Below, one piece after another: positions 41,425-51,764 of a stretch of DNA of 64,000 nt. Made by a program: the position numbers and the translations under genes. Numbering within the stretch: the stretch's first letter is position 1; every line of letters starts with the position of its first letter. The stretch comes from Candidatus Methylophosphatis haderslevensis (GTDB lineage: Bacteria > Pseudomonadota > Gammaproteobacteria > Burkholderiales > Rhodocyclaceae), in the NCBI GenBank assembly GCA_016711925.1, contig JADJSA010000017.1, forward strand, positions 186,001 to 250,000, read 5' to 3'. The notes beneath the pieces are model-generated. The model searched no databases and was not told the DNA's origin. It was given only the letters and a program-made list of their open reading frames with translations.

Positions 41425-42600
41425 TAAGTGCTATATCCAGGCGCATCTAGCGGCGTTACCTCCCAACCGCACGGATCGACCCACCCCGAAGGATTCGGCC
41501 CATACGCGAACAGGTTGGTGCCACCGCTTAGTCCGATCGGATCCGGCGAGATGAACCGCCCGATATCCGGATCGTAGTAGCGGAAGGTGTTGTAGTGCAG
41601 CCCGGTATCGCGGTCCAGGTACTGGCCCTGGTACCGCAGGTTCTGTTCGATCGCCGGTTGCGCGTCGTCTTCGACGAAGGCCACCGCCTCGCCCTTGAGG
41701 TCGTCTTCCAGCGTTCGGCCAGGGTGTTGCCCCAGGCCTTGTAGGCGGCACGCCAGCGGATGTGGCCTGCGTATCGGTGAGTTCTTCGGGCAGGCCGACC
41801 TGGTCGGTGTGGAAGTAGTAGATGTTTGAAGGCGGCGGTTCGGCCGCGGATTCGTTCCCGCTTCCGCATTCCACTTCGCCCGCCGTGCCCGGCTCGATGC
41901 CGTGCGTGGCGTCGTTGGCCGATAGCGGCGCATCCCCCGTCGTGCCTAGCCCGCCAGCGTCGGTGGGCTCCCCCGTCGCATCGATCCTCGCCAGCGGCAC
42001 GTAGCTGCCGGGTTCATAGACGTAGGCGGTGACGTTGGCGCCGCGCCGCTCTTCGATCAGCCGCAGGCCTTCCCAGATGAACTCGGTGCGGCCGAAGGCG
42101 TCGTGCTTGGCGATGCGCCGGCCCAGCGCGTCGTAGTCGAAGCGGGTGGTCTGGGTGGTCCGGGTGGTCTGGCTGCTTTGGGGTGCGGCGCCGCCGCCCT
42201 GGGCCGGGCGCTTGGCCTTGGCCGGGCTGATGCGCGTGGTGTGCACGGCGATCAGCCGGTGTTCGTCGTCCCACTCGAAGCGCTGGACGGTGTGTTTGCC
42301 GCTGCGCTTTTCCGTGAGCCGGCCGTGGCCGTCGTAGTCGTAGCGTTTGTCTTCGAACACGCGCACGAGGTTGTCGCGCACGTAGCCGCGGTTGCTGCCA
42401 CGGGTATTGGCGGCGCGCGCGGTGTCGAGCAGGTTGCCGGCCGGGTCATAGGCGAAGCGTTCGGCTTGGGTGTGGCCGTTGTTGCGCTCGGCACCGAGCA
42501 GCCGGCCGATGGGGTCGTAGTCGTAGCGGGTGGCCCCTTGCTGGCTGTGGGCGCGTTCGCGCAGTTCGCCGGTGCCGTCGTACCGGTAGTGCCGGCCGAT
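41425..42600 (-). pseudogene. Rhs tip 4: degraded core fragment cut by IS3
   Basis: The core runs from ~42600 (REL/YDYDPIGRLLGAERNNG region) through TRFDYDALGRRIAKHDAFGR to the hinge FISPDPIGLSGGTNLFAYGP, GWVDPCGW. Two small deletions break it: one base near 41768 (after ELTDTQ) and four bases near 41700 (before DLKGEAVAFVEDD). After the hinge only LDAPGYSTY remains before the IS3 end. The variable linker GLGTTGDAPLSANDATHGIE is the same as in the full-length gene, so this tip is a relatively recent relative of it. Confidence 0.82.
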
Positions 42601-42618
42601 CCAACGGTGGTATCAACC

Positions 42619-42700
42619 GATCAGGCTGCAGGGCGCATGGATTGGACTTCTGCGGGCAGGCAGGGCTGCGAGGGGCGTGGATTGGCGCATCTGGCGGGGC
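42619..42700 (-). repeat. Rhs junction repeat, copy c
   Basis: GATCAGGCTGCAG, then GCGCATGGATTGGACTTC and, 40 bp later, GGCGTGGATTGGCGCATC. It is the best-preserved copy, with two near-identical cores in direct orientation. It sits between tip 4 and the immunity gene of tip 5. Confidence 0.75.
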
Positions 42701-42871
42701 CGTGCTGCAGAGCGCCGATGGATGCTGGTTCTGGCGGAGCGGGCCCTGTTGCGGAACTTCAGCTGCGGTTGTCGTTGCGTTGGCGCCGACTCGCGCGCGA
42801 GTGCCACTACGAGCGTTCGTGCGTCGGTCATCCAAAAGAATTCGATGCGCGATTCCGCCAGAATGGCCCTG

Positions 42872-43468
42872 TCAGATCTTCTGACCCACAGTCCGGTTGT
42901 TGTATGTGAGATCGATCGCACGGTAGAACGCCAACCCTCGTAACTTCGCGGCAAAGCAGGCGTCCTTGACCTTGTCGTTTACGATCAGCCTCCTGCGGAA
43001 TTCCGCGCATCGGGCAATATGTGGCTCGAAGTCCTCGCTTTCGCGCAGACACATGTACAGAAAACTGTAATGCGGATCGTTCGGATCGAAGTTTGTTATC
43101 TCGTACTCGCTTCGTTCTAGGTCGATGCATTCGACGTTCGTAAGCGGGTGAATGGAACTGAATCCTTCGAGTTTCTGTCCTTCAAATTCGACCGAGGCAC
43201 TTAGAAACTCAACTTGCGTTGGCGCAATCTGCTCAAGAATGCCGCGAAGTTCCTTGCTGACGAGCGTTGGCCCGGTTGAAGCGATCAAGTGATTCTTAAA
43301 AATTTGCGAGACTGCCGATTTCTTGGTCACTCTGAAGCGAACTGGAACCTTTCCCTCAAGATCCTTCAGGCTCGGGCATTCGAGAAAGAACTCGTAGCCG
43401 ATAGAATGGTCATGGTCGTACTCGACCCACCCGTAGGTGTTCTTCGTTGTGGTAAGAAGGTGAAGCAT
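42872..43468 (-). CDS. DUF1629/Imm11-like immunity protein of rhs tip 5
   Basis: A 198-aa cytoplasmic protein starting at ATG 43468, with GAGGTAG upstream, 110 bp after the AHH toxin stop. The pattern GPTLVSKELRGILEQIAPTQ followed by VEFLSASVEF resembles the DUF1629 (Imm11-type) immunity family; the assignment is tentative. Codon use is less GC-biased than in the rhs core, as is typical of mobile toxin/immunity genes. The role follows from its position directly downstream of the toxin. Confidence 0.72.
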   Translation of the reverse strand: MLHLLTTTKNTYGWVEYDHDHSIGYEFFLECPSLKDLEGKVPVRFRVTKKSAVSQIFKNHLIASTGPTLVSKELRGILEQIAPTQVEFLSASVEFEGQKLEGFSSIHPLTNVECIDLERSEYEITNFDPNDPHYSFLYMCLRESEDFEPHIARCAEFRRRLIVNDKVKDACFAAKLRGLAFYRAIDLTYNNRTVGQKI

Positions 43469-43578
43469 GGCAATCTACCTCAGATAGCCAGAATGCGCGC
43501 CTGTTCAAACTCGCCCGGACTGCCGATCGATCAACGCACTCCTAGGACAATTCCGACAATACAACACAAACGTCCAAC

Positions 43579-45785
43579 TCAACACGCCGAGTTTAGTCGG
43601 ATCCGCTTTGTGCGAAGTTTATTGCCCAATTCATCGGACAACGCCTCGACCTGCAGTTTCTTGATTGCGGGACTGGCTTTGGTGTTCGCGATCTCATCAA
43701 GGCGCCCGGACACCCTATCGGTATAGTCTTGCGTATGCATTCCTCGATGGACTATGCGAGCAGGATCAGTGGAACCCTGTCTCGGCAACTGAGTGATGTT
43801 TCTGCTGTTGTGAACGTCGAATCCGCTCTGCTTTATCGCGGGATGATTTGCTAGTTCCTGGGGTATGTTGTGGTGTTTCTGATAACCCGGAATCGTCGGC
43901 ATCTTGCCGTAGTCGCCTGGAGCCCACCCCCACGGATCCACCCACCCCGACGGATTCGGCGCATAGGTGAAGAGATTCGTCCCGCCGTCCAGCCCAATCG
44001 GATCCGGCGAGATGAACCGCCCGATATCCGGATCGTAGTAGCGGAAGGTGTTGTAGTGCAGCCCGGTATCGCGGTCCAGGTACTGGCCCTGGTACCTGAG
44101 GTTCTGTTCGATCGCCGGTTGCGCGTCGTCTTCGACGAAGGCCACCGCCTCGCCCTTGAGGTCTACCGTCTCCCAGCGTTCGACCGGGGTGTTGCCCCAA
44201 GCCTTATAGGCGGCACGCCAGCGGATGTGGCCTGTGGCGTCGGTGAGCTCTTCGGGCAGGCCGACCTGGTCGGTGTGAAAGTAGTAGAGGTTGGATGGCG
44301 GTTCGGCTGTGCTTTCATTCCCGCTTTCGCTTTGCGCGTCGTCCGCGGCGATGCCTTGCGTGGCATCGTTGGCCGGCTTTGGCGCATCCTGCGTGGTGCC
44401 CAGTCCGCCTGCCTCGGTGATGTGGCCAACGGCATCGATGCACGCCAGCGGCACATAGCTGCCCGGCTCATAGACATAGGCGCTGGCCTGGAATCCGCGC
44501 CGCTCCTCGATCAGCCGCATGCCTTCCCAGATGAATTCGGTGCGCCCGAAGGCGTCGGTCTTGGCGATGCGCCGGCCCAGCGCGTCGTACTCGAAGCGGG
44601 TGGTCTGGGTCGTGTGCGCGGTGGCGGAAGCCGCCCCGTCGGCCTTGGCGCTTTGCCGGGCCTGGCATTGGCGGGGCTGATGCGCGTGGTGTACGGCGCT
44701 CAGCCGGTGTTCGTCGTCCCACTCGAAGCGCTGGACGGTGTGTTTGCCGCTGCGCTTTTCCGCGAGCCGGCCGTGGCCGTCGTAGTCGTAGCGTTTGTCT
44801 TCGAACACGCGCACGAGGTTGTCGCGCACGTAGCCGCGCGGGCCGGCCGGGGCGGCGGCCGCGGCACCGGCGCGCGCCGGGTCGAGCAGGTTGCCGGCCG
44901 GGTCATAGGCGAAGCGTTCGGCTTGGGTGTGGCCGTTGTTGCGCTCGGCACCGAGCAGCCGGCCGATGGGGTCGTAGTCGTAGCGGGTGGCCCCTTGCTG
45001 GCTGTGGGCGCGTTCGCGCAGTTCACCGGCGCCGTCGTAGCGGTAGTGCTTGCGCAGGCCGTCCTGTGTGGGCCAGGCGGCGGCGGCCTGGGCGGCGAGG
45101 CGGGCGGCGAAGGTGTCGGCATCGGCCAGGCCGCTGCGTGTCCAACTGCCGAGCCGGCGCCCGAGGGGGTCGAGCGCGTACTGGGTGGCGAGCCCGCCCT
45201 GGCCGCGCTGGATTTCGCGGTGCAGGGCGTCGCGCTCGATGTCGGCAATGACCTGGTGGGCGTGCTCGGCCGGTTCGGCGCCGTGGCCGTCGACCAGGTG
45301 GGCGAGGTTGATCTGGTGCAGGTGGCCGCTGCCGTAGTACAGGTAGGTGAGGGCGCGCCGGGTGCGCGCCCCGGCAAGCTGCGGCAGGCGGGTCTGGGTG
45401 CGGTTGCCCAGCGGGTCGTGTTCGTGGTGCAGGCTGTGGGTGCGGCCGCTGGCTTCGTCGGTGGCGTGTTCGGCGATGAGGTTGCCCAGCGCATCGTAGT
45501 CGAAGCGGGTGCTGTGCAGCGGGCGCAACCGGGCGGGCTGGCCCGGCTGCGCGGGAACCTCGACGGCGAGCTTGCGCGCTTCGGTCAGGCGCCCGGCGGC
45601 GTCGTACTTGTAGTGGCAGTGCTGGCCCGGGGTGCGCTTTTCCACCAGGCGCCCGAGCGGGTCGCGGATGAGTTCGGTGCGGATGGGCGCGGCAGCGTCC
45701 GGCTCGGGCGGGGTGGCGGCCGGGCCGTAGCCGTGCTCGCCGCCAGTCGGGTCGCGCCGGCAATGCCAAGCGATGGACCCCTGGT
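43579..45785 (-). pseudogene. Rhs tip 5: orphan Rhs core fragment with AHH-type nuclease C terminus
   Basis: An unbroken frame of ~730 residues without the PAAR/N-terminal region. It runs from WHCRRDPTGGEHGYGPAATP through many YD repeats to the hinge (SPDPIGLDGGTNLFTYAPNP, GWVDPWGW). The C-terminal ~121 residues contain YQKHHNIPQELANHPAIKQS, NSRNITQLP and HRGMHTQDYTDRV, the AHH/HNH-type nuclease pattern with paired His as metal ligands. The same in-frame TGA precedes the fragment as in tip 2; the first usable codon is GTG at ~45645. It is intact after that, so it is a ready donor for recombination with the full-length gene. Confidence 0.88.
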
Positions 45786-45792
45786 TTCAGCC

Positions 45793-45870
45793 AGTCAGGC
45801 TGCGAAGCTCATGGATTGCACTTCTACAGGCCGGCAGGGCTGGGAGGCGCTTGGATTGGGGCTCACGGCG
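45793..45870 (-). repeat. Rhs junction repeat, copy d
   Basis: GTCAGGCTGCGAAG, then CTCATGGATTGCACTTC and, ~39 bp later, GCGCTTGGATTGGGGC. It lies between tip 5 and the immunity gene of the full-length Rhs. Confidence 0.72.
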
Positions 45871-45946
45871 GTGCCTTGCTCGATAGCGGCTGTGGATGCG
45901 CCCTGCCAGGGAGGGGATCGGCTCAGTTCATGTCGGCGCCGCAGAT

Positions 45947-46759
45947 TTATGCAGGCTGCCAGTTCGCGATCTCCGGATAAGCCGAGAACCAGTAGCGCAA
46001 TGCATCGGCGTTCACGCGGTCCTTGCCGGTCCAGAAATCAACCGGGTAGGCCCAGTCGGAACTGTGCGATTTGCTCGGCGTCGCGGGGCCGATATACCGA
46101 TAGATGAATCCCGGATGCGCCGGGTTCTGCAGAATGCCGGCGTAGCCGAGCGCTTCGAGAAAGTGCCGCGACTCTTCGACCGACATCTTGATACCGGGCA
46201 GCTTTCGCAGTTTCTTGTGGAGTGAGGTCGGCGTCTCGGTCTCGGGTGAGGCGCCAATTAGGTCGAGTATCTCGCGGAAGCGGCGAATGTCGGCTTCGCC
46301 CGGCTTGCCGAAGTCGTCTTCGCGGTGTTGTTGGAGGTAGAAGGCGAGGACATAGGGCTCTCGTCCGATGACAGTTCCAGTCCAACGACAGCTACTGACG
46401 AAGGCGAGTTTGATATTTGAATTGGGATAGGCTTCGCAGACCGGGCAATGCAGGTGTTCCGAAACCTGAAACGGATGGTCCGGGAAGTGCGTCATCACGG
46501 CATGGGCAGACAAGGCAGCTCGAGCATGTGGCTGATTGGCACCGACGCCGACCAGAAACGCATCGGCCACGCTGCGCTTGTCGCTCGCCGCGAATTCCTT
46601 CAAGGCCCACGCAACCGCCTTGTCGTGCGATATGTCGATCGGATCGAAGCACAATCCCGCTGCCTTGGCATAAGCAAAATCATCCGGTGGCGTCGCCTCC
46701 GGATGATTGGGGTCATAGTTTCGCAGTATCTTGAGCGCCTTTCGGTCGATGGATTTCAC
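45947..46759 (-). CDS. Putative immunity protein of the full-length Rhs effector
   Basis: A ~270-aa cytoplasmic protein of no family I recognise. GTG 46759 was chosen: AGGAGG lies 6 nt upstream, and the start overlaps the rhs stop (TAGTG). A TTG two codons earlier abuts the ribosome site. Features include a CPVCEAYPNSN segment (one CxxC) and FLEALGYAGILQNPAHPGFI near the C terminus. Stop-start overlap implies translational coupling with the toxin, which is the main evidence for an immunity role. It is larger than typical immunity proteins. Confidence 0.75.
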   Translation of the reverse strand: MKSIDRKALKILRNYDPNHPEATPPDDFAYAKAAGLCFDPIDISHDKAVAWALKEFAASDKRSVADAFLVGVGANQPHARAALSAHAVMTHFPDHPFQVSEHLHCPVCEAYPNSNIKLAFVSSCRWTGTVIGREPYVLAFYLQQHREDDFGKPGEADIRRFREILDLIGASPETETPTSLHKKLRKLPGIKMSVEESRHFLEALGYAGILQNPAHPGFIYRYIGPATPSKSHSSDWAYPVDFWTGKDRVNADALRYWFSAYPEIANWQPA

Positions 46760-49700
46760 TAACAACCTCCTCTCGCAGGCCTGGACTGCATGGTCTTGCT
46801 TTCGAGCGGTGCCAAGTCTCGCGCCGAGGCTGCGCCACGGCCCTCCAGGTGCGTGTTCGCAGCCCCAACTCGTCTTCGACCCGCCTCCGTACCCAGCTTC
46901 CGATCTGAGATACCCTGATCAATATTGCCACGCACGCTATCGCTGCCTCTGCCCAGCACGCCGTCCGTGCGCGTACCGCTGTTCTCTATTCCGCGAACGA
47001 CATCCTTCGGCGTTCCGACCGGTGTAGTTCGGTTGATGGTGTCTCCCGGCCCCATGCGCCCCAGGCCGTCGTTCCCGACATTCTTGCCGTGTCGGTACAT
47101 CACGTCGCTCAAGCTCTGATTGTCCGACGCCCGACCATGGTAGTAGATGTTCCCGTTGGAATCGGTCAGGTAATAGTTCCAATCCCATCCGAGCGGATCG
47201 ATCCACCGATTGGCATTGGGCGCGTGGCCGTGCAGATTCGTTCCACCGCTTAGTCCGATCGGATCCGGCGAGATGAACCGCCCGATATCCGGATCGTAGT
47301 AGCGGAAGGTGTTGTAGTGCAGCCCGGTATCGCGGTCCAGGTACTGGCCCTGGTACCGCAGGTTCTGTTCGATCGCCGGTTGCGCGTCGTCTTCGACGAA
47401 GGCCACCGCCTCGCCCTTGAGGTCTACCGTCTCCCAGCGTTCGGCCAGGGTGTTGCCCCAGGCCTTGTAGGCGGCACGCCAGCGGATGTGGCCTTGCGTA
47501 TCGGTGAGTTCTTCGGGCAGGCCGACCTGGTCGGTGTGGAAGTAGTAGATGTTTGAAGGCGGCGGTTCGGCCGCGGATTCGTTCCCGCTTCCGCATTCCA
47601 CTTCGCCCGCCGTGCCCGGCTCGATGCCGTGCGTGGCGTCGTTGGCCGATAGCGGCGCATCCCCCGTCGTGCCTAGCCCGCCAGCGTCGGTGGGCTCCCC
47701 CGTCGCATCGATCCTCGCCAGCGGCACGTAGCTGCCCGCTTCATAGACGTAGCTCACCACGCTGGACCCGCGCCGCTCTTCGATCAGCCGCAGGCCTTCC
47801 CAGATGAACTCGGTGCGGCCGAAGGCGTCGGTCTTGGCGATGCGCCGGCCCAGCGCGTCGTACTCGAAGCGGGTGGTTTGGGTCGTGTGCGCGGTGGCGG
47901 AAGCCGCCCCGTCGGCCTTGGCGCCTTTGCCGGGCCTGGCCTTGGCCATGGGGCTGATGCGCGTGGTGTGCACGGCGCTCAGCCGGTGTTCGTCGTCCCA
48001 CTCGAAGCGCTGGACGGTGTGTTTGCCGCTGCGCTTTTCCGCGAGCCGGCCGTGGCCGTCGTAGTCGTAGCGTTTGTCTTCGAACACGCGCACGAGGTTG
48101 TCGCGCACGTAGCCGCGGGTACTGCCTTTGGCGGGAGGCTTGTCGAGCAGGTTGCCGGCCGGGTCGTAAGCGAAGCGTTCGGCCTGGGTGTGGCCGTTGT
48201 TGCGCTCGGCGCCGAGCAGCCGGCCGATGGGGTCGTAGTCGTAGCGGGTGGCGCCCTGCTGGCTGTGGGCGCGTTGGCGCAGTTCGCCGGCCGTATCGTA
48301 CTGATAGTGCTTGCGCAGGCCGTCTTGCGCGGGCCAGGCGGCGGCGGCCCGGGCGGCGAGGCGCGCGGCGTAGGTGTCGGCATCGGCCAGCGCGCTGTGC
48401 GTCCAGCTGCCGAGGCGCCGGCCAAGCGGGTCGAGCGCGTATTCGGTGGCCAGGCCACCCTGGCTGCGGCCGATTTCGCGGTGCAGGGCGTCGCGCTCGA
48501 TGTCGGCGATGAGGCGGTGGGTGGCTTCGACTGTGTGCGCCTGGCCTTGCGCCGGTTCGGGCAGGTGCGCGAGGTTGATCTGGTGCAGGTGGCCGCTGCC
48601 GTAGTGGAGGTAGTTGAGCGCGCGCCGGGTGCGCGCCCCGGCAATCTGCGGCAGCAGGGTTCGCGTGCGGTTGCCCAGGAGGTCGTGTTCGTGGGCAAGG
48701 CTGTGGGTGCGGCCGCTGGTTTCGTCGGTGGCGTGTTCGGCAACGAGGTTGCCCAGGGCGTCGTAGTCGAAGCGGGTGGTGTGCAGCGGACGCACGGGCG
48801 GCTGGGGCGGCTGGCCGGATTCTGCAGATTCAGATCGTGTGACGGCAAGTTTGCGCGCTTCGATGAGCCGCCCGGCGCCGTCGTAGCGGTAGCGGGTGTG
48901 GTGGGCGGGGGTGCGCTTTTCCACCAGGCGCCCGAGGGCGTCGCGGCGGAGTTCGGTGCGGATGGGCGCGGAGGTGTCGGGTTCCGGCGCGATGACACCG
49001 AGGCCGTAGCCGTGTTCGCCGCCGTTGGCCAGCTTGCGCGCTTCGCCTTCGCGTTCGATGCGGGCGAAGTGGTCGCCGCTGCGCGCTGGGGTAATGGGTG
49101 ACGGCGATGGGCCGGTTGGCGGCGTCGTAGTCGATGCGGATGCGCGTGCCGTCCAGGCGCTGCTCTTCGACCAGGCGGTCGGCATCGTCGTAGGCAAAGC
49201 GGTAGGAACGCAGGTTCTCGTTGATGAGGACCGTGCGACGGAAGGCGGCGTCGTAGCCCAGTTCGAGCGTGCCCCCGGCTGCGTCCTCCCGCTCGATCAG
49301 TTCGCCGCGCAGGTTGTAGTGGTAGCGGGTGGGACGGCCGAGCGGGTCGATGTAGGCAACCGGCTGGCCACTCGGGTCGTATTCGTAGCGGTGGGTGGCG
49401 CCGTCGGGCAGCTTGAGCGCCGTGAGGCGGCCGAGTTCGTCGCGCGCGTAGTCGCTTTGCTGCCCGAGGGCGTCGACCACGCTGCGCAGGCGCCCCTCGC
49501 GGTCGTAGTCGTAGCGGGTCGTGCGGTTCGAGCAGTCGGTGTATTCGACAAGCTGCGCTTGCTCGTTGTAGCGCAGGCGCACCTGACCGCCGCGCGCGTC
49601 GGTGCGCCGCACCGGGAGCCCGTGTTCGTCGACCTGCACGCTTTCGCTGTAGCCCTGCGGCCCGGCGATACGGACGAGGGTACCCAACGCATCGTAGTCG

Positions 49701-51697
49701 TAGCGCCATTCGGTGCCGTCGTAGTGTTTCACGGCACGGATGCGGGCGAACTGCTCGTGCCACTTTATCTGCGCAGTCTGGCCGAGGGCATTGCGCACGC
49801 CCGCCAGTTGCGCGCGGCCGTCGTACTCGAATTCGGTGATGTTGCCCAGCGCGTCGGTATGGCGGACCAGGCGCCGGTTGGCGTCCCATTCGTCGCGTAC
49901 GGTCGCGCCGAGCGGATCGACGAAGCAGGTGATCAGGAAATGCCGGTTGCAGACGAACTGCTGCAGCCGCCCGAGTTGATCGGTGACACGCACCTCGCGC
50001 ACGGTAAATGGGGCCAGTCCGTCGGGCGCCATGCCGGCGAGCTGGACGGCGCTCGCCGGGCGCTGCAGGGCAAGATCGAGCGGCGTATCGAAGTATTCGA
50101 AGCGCAGGTCTTCGCCGTCGTTGCCGTGCTGGCGGACCACGCGGCCGAACGGATCGTGGCGATCCCATTCATAGTGGGACTGCAGGCCGCTGGCGAACTG
50201 TTGCGAGACCATCATGTGCTGGCGCCAGGCAAAGCGGCGCACGACCTGACCGGTACGGTCGATCACGGCGACCAGATCGCCTTGCGCACTGTATTCGTAG
50301 CGCACCAGCGGGATGCCGGTCGCGCGCTGCCCGGGATGCGCGAATCCGGGCGGCGCAGCCGGGTCGGCGGCCTCGTCTGCGTGCGAGGCGAGGCGGATTT
50401 CCGCCAGCCGCATGCCGGCTCCCTCGATGCGCTGGTAGTGCAGCGTCAGCACGTGGCCGGCGCTGGAGACCATCTCGGCGAGCAAGCCGCCGGCGTCGTA
50501 GTGGAAATCGATGCCGTTGTCGTAGATGTCCATGGCGCGCCGCAGGCGCAGGCGCTCGCCATCCTGCTGCGTGTGGCGCGGGCCGAAGGAATAGATCAGG
50601 TCGTCGCCTGGGTAGCTGACGAAATAGTGCCCGCCGATGCTGCGCGTGATCTTGAGTTGTTCGGCGGGGTTGTACACCGATTCGTTTGGCGCCGGGTCGG
50701 GAAAGAGGTTTTCGCGGCCCTGGTGCCCGAGGTAGATCAACTGCCCTTCCCGGAATACGAGTTCCAGCGATTGCGGGGTGCTCCACCCCCGGCCGTGAAT
50801 ACCTGCCCGGTCATCGCGCGAGTTGTAGAAGCGCGACCAGACAAGCGGAAAGGCACCCGGCAGGTCGATGTCGACTTCGTCAGGCAAGATTTTTGCGCCA
50901 GAGGCGACGTCGACCGGCTTGCCTTGCAGCCAGTTGCCGATGGCGGTGCCAGCCGCGTTGCCGGCATTGGCGCCGTATTCCATGTGCGGAATGACGTTGC
51001 TCAGAACCCCCGACGCACCGACGCCGACGCCGACGCCGACCGCCACGTTGCCCAGAAAACAGCGCAGGCCCGTGGCGCCGACGAGAGATCCACCGACGAT
51101 GCCGGCGGCCATGCGCAAGTAACCGGCATACCTGCGCATGTCGTCGCTGATCTCGCGATCGCTGAAGCTGCCCACGAGCGCCGGGGGCGAACCAAAGAAT
51201 ACATTGTCGGAACCCTGGCTGATCGTGGCATCGCAATCGAGGTGGTCGCCCTTGCGCGCGGCGTTCCATTGATTGATGAAGACGGTCTCGGCACCTTCGA
51301 TGACGTACTTCTGCGGCAAGGGGGAATGCTTGCTGCAGGCGCCGAAGTCGAGCGTGTTGTTCGACGCGCGGACGGCGGGGCGCGTGTTGACGAACACGTC
51401 CGCGGAGCCGATGGCCACCAGATTCCCGGTGACCACGGTGAAAGTTCGTCCTATCGCCTCGCCGGTTGACTGGATGAAATCGCCGATCGGGCCGATGGCC
51501 AGCACACCAACTGCCAAACCGATGCCAATTGCGGCAATCGTGCCGAACGGGAATGCGCAGGCGAGTCCTGCAAGGGCGCACCCCAGACCGTAGGCCGCCA
51601 CACCCTCGAATACCGCCGCGGCGACGCTTCCCACGATGAACCCAAGCCTCGCCTGGGTGTGGGATATCTCGTCTCCGATTCGGGCGGCCTCTGGCAT
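46759..51697 (-). pseudogene. rhs: Full-length PAAR-Rhs T6SS effector with GIY-YIG-like toxin, one frameshift
   Basis: The head copy of the rhs array, ~1646 aa when repaired. The N terminus (MPEAARIGDEISHTQARLGF) and two Gly/Ala-rich membrane helices form the pre-PAAR/PAAR region (NTLDFGACSKHSPLPQKYVI). A DUF6531-like segment (PVDVASGAKILPDEVDIDLP) opens the cocoon-forming YD-repeat shell. Near 49090, inside THYPSARSGDHFAR, one base breaks the frame. The hinge (FISPDPIGLSGGTNLHGHAP, RWIDPLGW) precedes a ~139-aa toxin starting NYYLTDSNGNIYYHGRAS. This with YRHGKN and VRGIENSGT fits a divergent GIY-YIG nuclease. vgrG and eagR upstream make this the deliverable effector. Confidence 0.9.
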
Positions 51698-51764
51698 GGC
51701 GATTTGGTTGGGCTGTGTGGTTCGTTGTATTTGATCGCAGCGCGCAGCGCGACCGAGGCGACCG

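Noticed and set aside
43870..46107. 745-codon plus-strand frame opposite rhs tip 5
   Set aside because: It mirrors the repetitive YD region and shows the same shadow composition as other antisense rhs frames.
49025..51469. 814-codon open frame on the plus strand opposite the full-length rhs
   Set aside because: It is a shadow of the rhs coding frame, with Val/Ala/Gly-rich composition and no domain.
33341..51697. CRISPR array suggested by regularly recurring sequences
   Set aside because: The repeats are kilobases apart and lie between coding modules. No short repeat-spacer units are present.
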